From contig CAYQXO010000069.1 of the NCBI GenBank assembly GCA_964421495.1, forward strand, positions 1-15,443: a DNA stretch of 15,443 bases. The letters are read 5' to 3'. A model generated the notes under the pieces. That model searched no databases, was not told the DNA's origin, and saw only the letters and a program-made list of their open reading frames with translations. Origin of the DNA: CAJXOW01 sp964421495 (GTDB taxonomy: Bacteria > Bacteroidota > Rhodothermia > Balneolales > Balneolaceae). This document shows, piece after piece, positions 1 to 7,424 of this stretch; position 1 is the first letter of the stretch; each line of letters starts with the position of its first letter. A program made the translations under genes and the position numbers.

Positions 1-65
1 TTCAATGCCCAGTACCACCATTTATCTACATATTTCTTAAAATTTGATTCGTGCCCTTTGTTCAT
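1..65 (-). CDS. 5' start of an unidentified gene running off the left edge (partial)
   Basis: On the minus strand an ATG at 63-65 opens a frame that stays open to base 1. Its 21 complete codons read MNKGHESNFKK then YVDKWWYWAL. The composition, a charged polar start followed by an aromatic WWYW stretch, resembles the N-terminus of a membrane-anchored protein just before its first transmembrane helix, but 21 residues cannot support a family call. About 40 bases lie between the ATG and the palindromic element at 106-277. They are AT-rich, as expected of a promoter region, and hold a TTGACA on the minus strand, but no well-spaced -10 box follows it. No strong Shine-Dalgarno is visible. The alternative is that this is a chance frame; the codon choice and residue composition make a real gene somewhat more likely. 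Confidence 0.45.
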   Translation of the reverse strand, partial: MNKGHESNFKKYVDKWWYWAL

Positions 66-100
66 CGAGTAATATAAATATTAATTCTGTCAACTGAATC

Positions 101-282
101 TAAAAGAAGTCTCTTAAAACGGGGCGGGGGCCGTTCCGAAGAACTAAAAATTTTTCGAACAGATCCGGGTAAAAGGCGAGGAAGCATGAATTTACTGGCA
201 GCTACGGTGATCCGGCAAAACCGTAAGAAAAAATTTTCAATCGAAGGAACGGCCCCCGCCCCGTTTTAAGAGACTTCTAAAA
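101..282. repeat. MITE-like long palindromic element with TAAAA direct repeats
   Basis: A perfect 32-bp inverted repeat occupies 106-137 and 246-277, beginning GAAGTCTCTTAAAACGGGGC on the left arm. Its 172-bp span is flanked on both sides by TAAAA (101-105 and 278-282), which looks like a 5-bp target-site duplication, although A-rich sequence makes chance possible. The interior is also partly self-complementary: AAAAATTTTTC near 145-155 can face GAAAAAATTTT near 229-239, so most of the element could fold into one hairpin. There is no convincing open frame, so it is non-autonomous if mobile. It sits between the dnaK terminator and the start of the gene at the left edge. The alternative is a structured regulatory RNA or terminator. 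Confidence 0.7.
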
Positions 283-314
283 ATAAAGCCCCCTCCCCTT
301 TTGGGAAGGAGGCT
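277..314 (-). terminator. Rho-independent terminator of dnaK
   Basis: Read on the minus strand, bases 314 to 303 (AGCCUCCUUCCC in RNA) pair fully with 298 to 287 (GGGGAGGGGGCU) around an AAAA loop, giving 12 pairs of which two are G-U. The run UUUAUUUUUA follows at 286-277. It lies 32 bases past the dnaK stop codon, so it should end the hsp20-dnaK transcript. The U-tract reaches the right edge of the palindromic element at 106-277. Confidence 0.9.
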
Positions 315-345
315 CGTTAAGATTCGAAAGTGAGCAGACGATTAA

Positions 346-2286
346 TTAATTTTTCTTCTCGTCCTCTTCATCGTCTACTACTTCGTAGTCGGCATCCACG
401 GCTTCCTCGTCATCGGACGCATCTTCCGTTTCAGCTTCCTGTTGGTCGCCTTGTGGCTGCTGACCCGCTTGTCCGGCTTCTTCCTGCGCTGCCGCATAGA
501 TCTCTTGCGAGGCAGCCGACCAGGCCTGGTTCAACTCTTCCATGGCGTCGTCGAGTTCCTCGACTTTCTCTTCCTTGTGCAGCTCTTTCAACTTATCGAG
601 TTTCTCCCGGATCGCTTCTTTGTTCTCTTCGGAGATTTTATCCTCATGTTCCTCAAGCTGCTTTTCCGTTGAAAAGATCAGGTTATCGGCTTTGTTAAGC
701 TGCTCCACACGTTCCTTGATCTTCTCGTCCTCTTCCGCATGTTTCTCGGCATCTTCCTTCATGCGTTCAATTTCATCCTCGGAAAGGCCGGAAGTGGACT
801 CGATCCGGATGCTCTGCTCTTTACCGGTGCCTTTGTCTTTAGCACTGACATTGAGTACGCCGTCCGCGTCGATATCGAACGTTACATCGATTTGAGGCGT
901 ACCGCGCGGGGCGGGAGGTATGCCATCCAGATGGAAGCGTCCAAGCGTGCGATTATCGGCGGCTTTGGCTCGCTCGCCCTGCAGCACGTGGACTTCGACG
1001 CTGGTCTGGTTATCGGCCGCTGTCGTGAAGGTCTCCGTTTTGCTCGTCGGTATGGTAGTGTTTTTCTCGATCAACTGCGTCATCACTCCACCTTGCGTCT
1101 CAATACCGAGCGTGAGCGGCGTAACATCCAGCAGTACAACGTCTTCCACATCACCGGACATAACACCGCCCTGAATGGCGGCACCGATTGCGACCACTTC
1201 ATCCGGATTCACACCTTTGTGCGGATCCTTGCCGAAGAATTCCTTCACCGTTTCCTGAATTCTCGGTATACGGGTCGATCCGCCAACCAGAATCACATGG
1301 TCGATGCCATCTTGATCAAGACCGGCATCGTCCATTACTTTTTTGCAGGGTTCCTTGGTTTTCTCAACCAGATCATCGATAAGCTGCTCGAACTGGGCAC
1401 GCGTTATATCTATGTTAAGATGTTTCGGTCCAGCATCCGTCGCCGTGACAAACGGCAAGTTGACATTGGTTTTTTGGGAACTGGACAGCTCGATTTTCGC
1501 TTTTTCGGCAGCATCTTTTAACCGCTGACGAGCCATCGGATCTTCCCGGAGATCGATACCCTCGTCTTTCTTAAACTCTTTGGCCAGGTGATCGATAAGC
1601 CGCTGATCAAAGTCGTCACCGCCGAGGTGCGTATCCCCGTTGGTGGCCTTGACTTCAAATACGCCTTCGCCGAGCTCAAGAATGGAAATATCGAACGTAC
1701 CTCCACCCAGGTCGTATACGGCAATCGTCTGATCCTCGTCTTTTTTGTCGAGCCCGTAAGCCAGCGAAGCCGCTGTCGGCTCATTGAGAATACGCTTTAC
1801 ATTCAGACCCGCAACGTCGCCGGCTTCCTGCGTAGCTTTACGCTGCGCGTCGTTGAAATATGCCGGTACGGTAATAACTACATCCTTCACTTCTTCACCG
1901 AGATACTCTTCAGCCGTCTGCTTCATTTTCTGAAGCACCATCGCCGAAATTTCCTGCGGAGCGTAGAGCCGATCACCGATTTTGACGCGTGCCGTACCGT
2001 CATCGGCTTTTTCGATTTTGTATGAAACCTGTTTCGTTTCCTCTTTTACCTCGTCATAAAATCGACCCATAAAACGCTTTATAGAGGAAACCGTGCGCTC
2101 CGGATTTGTAATGGCCTGTCGTTTAGCCGGAGCTCCGACCAAACGCTCGCCGTCGTCGTTAAAAGCTACAACAGAGGGCGTCGTTCGACCTCCCTCTGAA
2201 TTCTGAATAACGGTAGGCTCATTACCTTCCATTACGGCAACGCACGAATTCGTCGTACCCAAGTCTATTCCAATTATCTTACTCAT
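346..2286 (-). CDS. dnaK: Molecular chaperone DnaK (Hsp70)
   Basis: ATP-dependent cytoplasmic Hsp70 chaperone that binds exposed hydrophobic peptides and cycles with DnaJ and GrpE partners. The 646-residue length is normal. The nucleotide-binding domain spans about residues 1-383: the phosphate-1 loop IDLGTTNS (7-14), the catalytic-type Lys70 in SSIKRFMG, VITVPAYFNDAQRKAT (137-152), LNEPTAASLAYG (167-178), the phosphate-2 loop DLGGGTFD (192-199) and the adenosine motif VILVGGSTRIP (331-341). The linker DVVLLDVTPLTLG (382-394) joins it to the beta-sandwich substrate domain (about 395-505) and the helical lid. The last 40 or so residues are very acidic and end in DEEDEKKN, a typical disordered tail. 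The ATG at 2284-2286 is preceded by an A-rich stretch with no Shine-Dalgarno. It lies 56 bp downstream of hsp20, so co-transcription is likely, and is closed by a strong terminator. No grpE or dnaJ is adjacent. Confidence 0.98.
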   Translation of the reverse strand: MSKIIGIDLGTTNSCVAVMEGNEPTVIQNSEGGRTTPSVVAFNDDGERLVGAPAKRQAITNPERTVSSIKRFMGRFYDEVKEETKQVSYKIEKADDGTARVKIGDRLYAPQEISAMVLQKMKQTAEEYLGEEVKDVVITVPAYFNDAQRKATQEAGDVAGLNVKRILNEPTAASLAYGLDKKDEDQTIAVYDLGGGTFDISILELGEGVFEVKATNGDTHLGGDDFDQRLIDHLAKEFKKDEGIDLREDPMARQRLKDAAEKAKIELSSSQKTNVNLPFVTATDAGPKHLNIDITRAQFEQLIDDLVEKTKEPCKKVMDDAGLDQDGIDHVILVGGSTRIPRIQETVKEFFGKDPHKGVNPDEVVAIGAAIQGGVMSGDVEDVVLLDVTPLTLGIETQGGVMTQLIEKNTTIPTSKTETFTTAADNQTSVEVHVLQGERAKAADNRTLGRFHLDGIPPAPRGTPQIDVTFDIDADGVLNVSAKDKGTGKEQSIRIESTSGLSEDEIERMKEDAEKHAEEDEKIKERVEQLNKADNLIFSTEKQLEEHEDKISEENKEAIREKLDKLKELHKEEKVEELDDAMEELNQAWSAASQEIYAAAQEEAGQAGQQPQGDQQEAETEDASDDEEAVDADYEVVDDEEDEKKN

Positions 2287-2342
2287 AATTAATTTTTGTT
2301 TTTTTAGTGTTTAAAACTTTTTGTTTAATAATCTTTCTAAAT

Positions 2343-2783
2343 TCAATCTATATCAATGGGTTGACCATTACTCGACTTACTCAATTTCGGAACTTCTATT
2401 GACAATACCCCGTCTCTGAATCGTGCCTGAATTCGTTCCGTATCTACATCCTCAGGCAAAACAAAGGACCGTGAAAAGAAACCGGTTTTTCGTTCTCTGC
2501 GTATGTATCGGGGCTCTTTCCCTTCTACCGTTTTACGTTCGCCTTTAACAGATAATACATTTTCTGTAACCTTTAAATCGATCTCCTCTTTATCCATTCC
2601 GGAGAGATCGATGCGAACATCAAATTCATCGGAATTCTCGATTATATCACAAGCCGGGGTAAAGTCTTGCCCCTTGTCCACCAAAGGGACCACTCGTTCT
2701 ACAAACTGCTGAAGATCTCTTCCCAAATTACTCAGTTGCTTTTCTATATCGATTCGAAAGTTACCCATAGCCTTCAGGCTCAT
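2343..2783 (-). CDS. Small heat-shock protein, Hsp20/alpha-crystallin family
   Basis: ATP-independent holdase that forms oligomers and keeps unfolding proteins soluble for refolding by the DnaK system. Of its 146 residues, about 42-134 form the alpha-crystallin domain. It begins with TPACDIIENSDEFDVRIDL, continues through the beta-strand region NVLSVKGERK (75-84) and the conserved FSRSFVLPEDVD (103-114), and ends with the hallmark GVLSIEVPK (125-133). The N-terminal arm (1-40) is helical and variable, as usual; the C-terminal tail is short, with only a weak I-x-I-like PIDID end. The annotated start is the ATG at 2781-2783. A second in-frame ATG six codons in (2766-2768) is preceded closely by GAAGG and is a real alternative, since the predicted promoter leaves only about 13 bases before the first ATG. 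It is followed after 56 bp by dnaK, forming a compact heat-shock pair. Confidence 0.95.
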   Translation of the reverse strand: MSLKAMGNFRIDIEKQLSNLGRDLQQFVERVVPLVDKGQDFTPACDIIENSDEFDVRIDLSGMDKEEIDLKVTENVLSVKGERKTVEGKEPRYIRRERKTGFFSRSFVLPEDVDTERIQARFRDGVLSIEVPKLSKSSNGQPIDID

Positions 2784-2796
2784 TTAATTGACGTTC

Positions 2797-2863
2797 GTTA
2801 TATATACGTGCAATCTTAATGCCAAGAAGTATAGAATACCCCTAATTATGACGTATTGGCATT
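2797..2863 (-). promoter_or_regulatory. Candidate hsp20-dnaK promoter inside an 8-bp inverted repeat operator
   Basis: On the minus strand TTGGCA (2825-2820) is followed after exactly 17 bases by TATAAC (2802-2797), a good sigma-70-like pair, 13 bases before the first hsp20 ATG. The -35 hexamer lies inside one arm of a perfect inverted repeat, AATGCCAA (2818-2825) and TTGGCATT (2856-2863), separated by 30 bases. An arm overlapping the -35 is what a repressor or activator site would look like. The sequence is not CIRCE (TTAGCACTC-N9-GAGTGCTAA), so HrcA control is not indicated. The call rests on motif spacing alone. Confidence 0.4.
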
Positions 2864-2926
2864 TTGACACGGCAAAAAGGAAGGAATTGACAAAATTGCC
2901 GACCCGAAGTCTGTATATTGTGACAA

Positions 2927-3082
2927 GAAGAAGGGCTCGCTGCGCTCGCCCGTCGGAGGGCGGAAGTCGGAGGCCGGATGCCTATTCCAGCAAGTTACGT
3001 TGTTGTGTATATACACCACAGTGTTACCGGTCGGAATAGTCTTCCGGCTTCCGATGGGGCGAGCGTAGCGAGCCCCTTCTTC
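2927..3082. repeat. Long palindrome with REP-like stems and conserved core (form A)
   Basis: Left arm 2927-2951 pairs with right arm 3057-3082 with one bulge and one mismatch. Each arm carries a REP-like hairpin (GGGCTCGC..GCTCGCCC; on the other strand GGGCGAGC..GCGAGCCC with facing GA/GA). Inner stems follow: GGCCGGA (2972-2978) against the TCCGGCT region near 3043-3049, and CTATTCC (2982-2988) against GGAATAG (3033-3039). The left arm holds a 14-nt tandem duplication (2952-2965 and 2966-2979, 12 of 14 identical) that the right arm lacks. The loop holds the perfect palindrome GTGTATATACAC (3005-3016). Read on the minus strand, the core CCGG, TGTGGTGTATAT (3020-3009), 16 nt, TGCTGGAA (2992-2985) recurs in the element at 15287-15412. 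The right end overlaps the aroA stop codon. No clear flanking duplication is seen. Confidence 0.75.
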
Positions 3083-4376
3083 AACTCGTCAGTATTAAAG
3101 TCTGGAGATCTTCCCAAAAGGTCGGGTAGGATATTTTAGCCACCTCGGCGTTGCGTATGATCGAACCGGCATCCCCCATCAATGTCAGAACAGCGGCGGA
3201 CATGGCGATACGGTGGTCGTCATAACTGTCCAGGCGGGCGCGATCGGGAATGTAATTGGGATCTCCATGGATTTTCAGTCCATCTTCGTACGCCTCAAAG
3301 TCCGCCCCGGTTTTGGTCAGTATTTCGGAGATCGCCTGCAGTCGATCCGTTTCTTTATGACGCAGTTCTTCGGCTCCGCGGATTTCCGACGTTCCCTCGG
3401 CAAAAAGCATCGCAACAGCCAGTATGGGTATTTCATCAATGCAATTGGGAACGATATCGGGGGTAATATCAACGGCTTGAAGCATACTGCTTTTTACCAT
3501 GATATCCCCTACCGGCTCACGTCCCTCGGTGGTCTCATTAAAAATGGTTATATCGGCTCCCATCTCTCTCAATATATCCAGCAGGGCAGTGCGCGTCGGA
3601 TTCAGGCCCACCCCCTGCATCTCGATCCTGGCATTCGGATGGATAGCCCCGGCTACCAACCAGAAAGCGGCTGCCGAAAAATCCGCGGGGATCCGATACG
3701 ATTGCGGGGGAATGGTCACCCCGGCGCTGCTGTAAATACACCGTTCCCCGTTGTTTTCTTCGACAGACAGATTCAACAACCGCTCCGTATGATCCCTGCT
3801 TTGACGGGTTTCGCGCACCGTCGTTTGATCGCGATTAAACAGTCCCGCCAGCAAGACGCACGATTTTAGCTGGGCACTGGCAATGGGCAGGGAAAAGTCA
3901 ATCGCCCGCCAATCCGGCCGCCCTTCAATTTGCAGCGGAGCGTAGTTGTCCTCCCGTGCTGTAATTTCAACTCCCATCTCCCGCAACGGATCGATAATAC
4001 GCCGCATGGGCCGATTGTTCAGCGACTGGTCCCCCTGCAGGGTGGCTTGTAATCCGCAACCTCCCACTATGCCCGTCAATAGTCGCATGGTCGTACCCGA
4101 ATTGCCGCAGTCGAGTGGTTCCTCCGAACTTTGTAATCCCATGCGCCCGACTCCCTGAATTTCCACATTGTGGCCGGACCACTGCTGAACGGGAACTCCC
4201 AGTTGTTTCAAACAGCGTAGCGTGCTTTGAGGATCGTCAGCCTGCGAGAAATTCGAAATGGTGGATACCTCTTCACTGATAGCCGCAAATAGCGCCGCGC
4301 GGTGAGAAATCGATTTATCGGCTGGCAGCGTTAAGGTCCCCCGAAGCGAATCGGAGGGATAGATCTTCTGGTCCAT
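3081..4376 (-). CDS. aroA: 3-phosphoshikimate 1-carboxyvinyltransferase (EPSP synthase)
   Basis: Sixth step of the shikimate pathway: transfers the enolpyruvyl group of PEP to shikimate-3-phosphate in the cytoplasm, on the way to chorismate and aromatic amino acids. The 431-residue length fits the family. Visible motifs are LPADKSISHR (17-26, with Lys21, Ser22 and Arg26 in the substrate site), LDCGNSGTTMRLL (88-100), NNRPMRR (120-126), SAQLK (167-171), RDHTE (194-198), NPTR (259-262), DEIPILAVAM with the catalytic-type Asp314, LRHKETDR (338-345) and YDDHRIAMS (385-393). RDHTE, SAQxK and NxTR are signatures described for class II EPSP synthases; the usual GDKS is ADKS here. The start ATG lies 3 bp after the stop of the TPR gene, so translation is probably coupled. 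The stop codon is inside the palindromic element 2927-3082. Confidence 0.97.
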   Translation of the reverse strand: MDQKIYPSDSLRGTLTLPADKSISHRAALFAAISEEVSTISNFSQADDPQSTLRCLKQLGVPVQQWSGHNVEIQGVGRMGLQSSEEPLDCGNSGTTMRLLTGIVGGCGLQATLQGDQSLNNRPMRRIIDPLREMGVEITAREDNYAPLQIEGRPDWRAIDFSLPIASAQLKSCVLLAGLFNRDQTTVRETRQSRDHTERLLNLSVEENNGERCIYSSAGVTIPPQSYRIPADFSAAAFWLVAGAIHPNARIEMQGVGLNPTRTALLDILREMGADITIFNETTEGREPVGDIMVKSSMLQAVDITPDIVPNCIDEIPILAVAMLFAEGTSEIRGAEELRHKETDRLQAISEILTKTGADFEAYEDGLKIHGDPNYIPDRARLDSYDDHRIAMSAAVLTLMGDAGSIIRNAEVAKISYPTFWEDLQTLILTS

Positions 4377-4379
4377 AGG

Positions 4380-7300
4380 TTAATCTTTTTGCTCATTCAG
4401 TAATTTCCGGGCTTCGCGGGCGGCTTCCGTATTTCCATAATCTTCAACCAGACTCTGCAAACTGTTGAGAGCCTCGCCCGACCGGCCGAGCGACACTTGG
4501 CAGCGGGCCTTCTCCAGCATCGCCCGTGAAACCCAGCGGTCAAATGCACTGTACAACACCTCTACCCTGGAAAACGCCTCCACGGCTTGTTTACACTGAT
4601 CCCTTTTTTGATAGGTGAGTCCCAGCCTGTACTGAGCCTCGGCTCCGAGTTGCGTCGTACTTTCATCCGAAATTTTCTGAAATTTCTGTTCGGCTTTCTG
4701 AAAATCCCCCTGGGCGAAGACCACCCTGGCAATACCCAGTTGTGCCGTGGTACTGGTCGAGTCAATCTGCAAAGCTGAACTGTAATGATCCGCCGCCCGG
4801 GTTACATCATTATTTGCCAATGCCGCTCTTCCCATTCCAACATAGGCTTCGATGCGAGAAGAACCGCCTTTTTCACGTAATCGATCATAATACCCGGCCG
4901 AAGCTTTATACTCACCATTTTCATAGGACAATCTACCCAGCGCCGCAAGCGCCTGGGCAGCCTCTTCAGAATCAGGATAATTGTCCGCAACTTTTTCATA
5001 TTCCTCGAAGGCATCCTGTTCCCTTTCCAGTTGTTCATAGGATTCTCCCAGGTTAAATCGGGCAGCCGGTATCATATCCTCCGAATTGGTGACCCGCAAA
5101 TACTGTTTAAATCGCTTAATGGCCCCTTCATAATTTCCCGCCTGCATCAAATTCTCAGCCTGCCGGAATCTCAATCGATCCGCCATGCCGGTCCGCGGAT
5201 GGCTGGTCAGAAAATCCTCGAGTATTTCATTGCTTCTATCTTCTTCGCCGGTAGCCATCTGCGCATATTGGATACCGTTAACCGCATCGATGAGATACTC
5301 GCTGTCGGGATATTCATTCATCAGTTTTTTATAAGCATCAATAGCCTTCTCATATTCGCCGGCATTGTAGTAGGCATCGCCGATGCTATACTGTGCACGT
5401 GCCGCCCAGGAAGTTTTCGGGTACTGTTCAATCAATGTTCTGAATTCCTCGATCGCCTGCTCATAGTTATTATTCAGGAAATACACATAGGCGATGTTAT
5501 ACTGGGCCTGCTCCCTGAGTTCCGTGTAGGGATAAATACGAAGCAGTTTGCGAAATGTAGTTACCGCCTCATAGGTGTTGCCGTCGCGATAGTGGCTGTT
5601 GGCAATCTGGTACATTGCATAATCGCCTCCCGGTTCAGCGCCCACGGCCTGCTCATAGAAACCGATCGCCTCGTCAAAATTTGCCGTGGCATAATGGGCG
5701 TCTCCCAGTCGCAGTCGGGTATCCGTATTATAGGGAAACAAGGCACGCGAGGGAGGTTCGTATTGACTCAAAAAGGTTTTAAAGGGGGATACGGCTTTTT
5801 GATAGCTTCCCATTTCGAAATAACTCCATCCCAGGGCATAATAAGCTGCACCGGCCATCTCGTGTTGAGGAAAGCGATTAACAAATTCCTCAAAATAACG
5901 GGCCGCCTGCCGGTAATTCCCAAGGTTATAATAACTGTCTGCATTCCAGAACAAAGCCTCGGCCTCAATCTTCGAACTCGTCGCATTCCGCGTAACTTCT
6001 TCAAATAGAGGCTGGGCCTGCTCATAAGCCTGGTTCCGAAACTGTACCCACGCTTTTTGAAAACGCGCCTGACGTTTTACAGAGGGATCAATATCCACCA
6101 GGTTTTCAGCCTCTTCAAAAGCTTCAATAGCCCTGGAATACTCTCCGTTGGCAAAATACGCCTCCCCCAGTAACGTATAAACCTGGTCCGGCTGTTCCAG
6201 CCCGCGTTCGCTTCTTAACAAGGCAAGCAGAACTTCTATGGTTTCATCATAGGCTCCCATTTCATAGGCGGTAATAGCCCATTCATAATACGCATGTTCC
6301 ATCCAAAAACCAGACTCGTAGCGGTCACCAAACTGCTGAAACGTTTTCATTGCATCCGGATACCGCCCCCCCAGCTTGTTCATCACGCCCTGGTAGTACA
6401 GCGCTTTCCGGGCTAACGTGTCATTTCCGGTTGCAGCCTGAGAAAACTGTTCGGCCGCCCAGTGGTAAATCTCCTGTTTATAATACACCCATCCCAGTCC
6501 ATAATGGGCGATACGCACGCGGGGGGTATCCTCATTCCAGTTTATATAGCGCAGATAATAGTTGGACGCCTTATCGTATTCGTCCAGATAATTATAGCTT
6601 TCCGCTATCAGATAGGCCGCTTTCGATTTGAGTTGATCCTCGAGGTACGGCATCGCATTTTCAAGGGCGTCGATCGCCTTCCGATACTCTTTCTGCTGAT
6701 AATAGGATTCGCCGAGCGCCGTTTCGATACGACGTGTCATATCATCATTCGGGTATCGCTCGCGCAATAATTCGAACGCTTCCGTGGAAGCCTCATAATT
6801 ATTTTCCGCAAGATAAAGCCGCCCCCGGGCATATAAAGCCTTTGGGGCCCAGTCAGACTTCGGGAGCGTATCCGCCAGCGTCTTGAAGTATCGACGGGCC
6901 AGGTCGGTCTGATCCCGTTCCGCTGCAGCTTCAGCCATCCAGTAATAAAGCCTCTCCCGCCTAGATTCCGACGGTCCATTACGCAAGGCTTGATCGTAAA
7001 AATCGATAGCCTCACCGAAGGATCCCCGGCGAAAAGAACGATGCCCCAGTTCCGTCAACAGGTGCACCGCCAATCGACTGTTCGGATAATTTTGAACATA
7101 GTCGCGGAAATAGTATTCCGTGCGACTGCTGTCTACATGAGCTCGTGCTTTCGCCCTGTAAAAAGCCGCGGTACGCACGCGTTCCCCGGTCGAATTCTGT
7201 TCAATAAAGTGCTGAAACTGGTCGGCTGCCGAAGGATACAGCCCCTCTTCATATAACCTTAAACCCGACTGAAATAATGACTCGTCTGTCGTAGATGTTT

Positions 7301-7418
7301 CCTGTCCATGGACCTCCGAAAAAGGCGTGGACAAAACCCCCATAAGAAGAGCCGTTATAACGACGGTACCATATCTAAAAAAAGATTCAGCCTGTTTTAA
7401 ATACGTTTTTTCCGACAT
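4380..7418 (-). CDS. Large exported tetratricopeptide-repeat protein
   Basis: 1012 residues. Residues 1-38 look like a signal peptide: basic start, hydrophobic stretch GTVVITALLMGVLS (17-30), and a type I cleavage site after VHG before QETSTT. There is no lipobox, so the product should be periplasmic. The rest is almost entirely TPR helices, probably 20 or more repeats, many matching the pattern A-x-Y-x-L-G-x-x-Y-Y-x-x-G-x-Y-x-x-A-I-x-x-F-x-x-h-h-x-x-Y-P. Clear examples are AQYSIGDAYYNAGEYEKAID and AAYYALGWSYFEMGSYQKAV. The -YP- turns resemble BamD/YbgF-type repeats, so a scaffold for envelope assembly is a reasonable inference, but no enzyme domain or partner is visible. A candidate promoter lies 6 bases before the ATG. 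aroA follows after 3 bp. Exact function is unknown. Confidence 0.92.
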   Translation of the reverse strand: MSEKTYLKQAESFFRYGTVVITALLMGVLSTPFSEVHGQETSTTDESLFQSGLRLYEEGLYPSAADQFQHFIEQNSTGERVRTAAFYRAKARAHVDSSRTEYYFRDYVQNYPNSRLAVHLLTELGHRSFRRGSFGEAIDFYDQALRNGPSESRRERLYYWMAEAAAERDQTDLARRYFKTLADTLPKSDWAPKALYARGRLYLAENNYEASTEAFELLRERYPNDDMTRRIETALGESYYQQKEYRKAIDALENAMPYLEDQLKSKAAYLIAESYNYLDEYDKASNYYLRYINWNEDTPRVRIAHYGLGWVYYKQEIYHWAAEQFSQAATGNDTLARKALYYQGVMNKLGGRYPDAMKTFQQFGDRYESGFWMEHAYYEWAITAYEMGAYDETIEVLLALLRSERGLEQPDQVYTLLGEAYFANGEYSRAIEAFEEAENLVDIDPSVKRQARFQKAWVQFRNQAYEQAQPLFEEVTRNATSSKIEAEALFWNADSYYNLGNYRQAARYFEEFVNRFPQHEMAGAAYYALGWSYFEMGSYQKAVSPFKTFLSQYEPPSRALFPYNTDTRLRLGDAHYATANFDEAIGFYEQAVGAEPGGDYAMYQIANSHYRDGNTYEAVTTFRKLLRIYPYTELREQAQYNIAYVYFLNNNYEQAIEEFRTLIEQYPKTSWAARAQYSIGDAYYNAGEYEKAIDAYKKLMNEYPDSEYLIDAVNGIQYAQMATGEEDRSNEILEDFLTSHPRTGMADRLRFRQAENLMQAGNYEGAIKRFKQYLRVTNSEDMIPAARFNLGESYEQLEREQDAFEEYEKVADNYPDSEEAAQALAALGRLSYENGEYKASAGYYDRLREKGGSSRIEAYVGMGRAALANNDVTRAADHYSSALQIDSTSTTAQLGIARVVFAQGDFQKAEQKFQKISDESTTQLGAEAQYRLGLTYQKRDQCKQAVEAFSRVEVLYSAFDRWVSRAMLEKARCQVSLGRSGEALNSLQSLVEDYGNTEAAREARKLLNEQKD

Positions 7419-7424
7419 GTTTTT

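Noticed and set aside
739..1521. 260-codon open frame antisense to dnaK
   Set aside because: It lies entirely within the strongly conserved dnaK coding sequence on the opposite strand, and its product resembles no known protein pattern.
2888..2916. Plus-strand promoter TTGACA with TATATT
   Set aside because: The spacing is about 21 bases, too long, and no plus-strand gene follows.
2784..2926. CIRCE operator upstream of the heat-shock genes
   Set aside because: No TTAGCACTC-N9-GAGTGCTAA or near match exists before hsp20 or dnaK.
2788..3039. 83-codon open frame on the plus strand upstream of aroA's end
   Set aside because: It runs through the palindromic element and the hsp20 promoter region, and its product is low-complexity and basic, typical of translated repeat DNA.
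5031..6008. 325-codon open frame antisense to the TPR gene
   Set aside because: A shadow of the TPR coding frame; the minus-strand product has clear repeated TPR motifs, while this one has no domain pattern.
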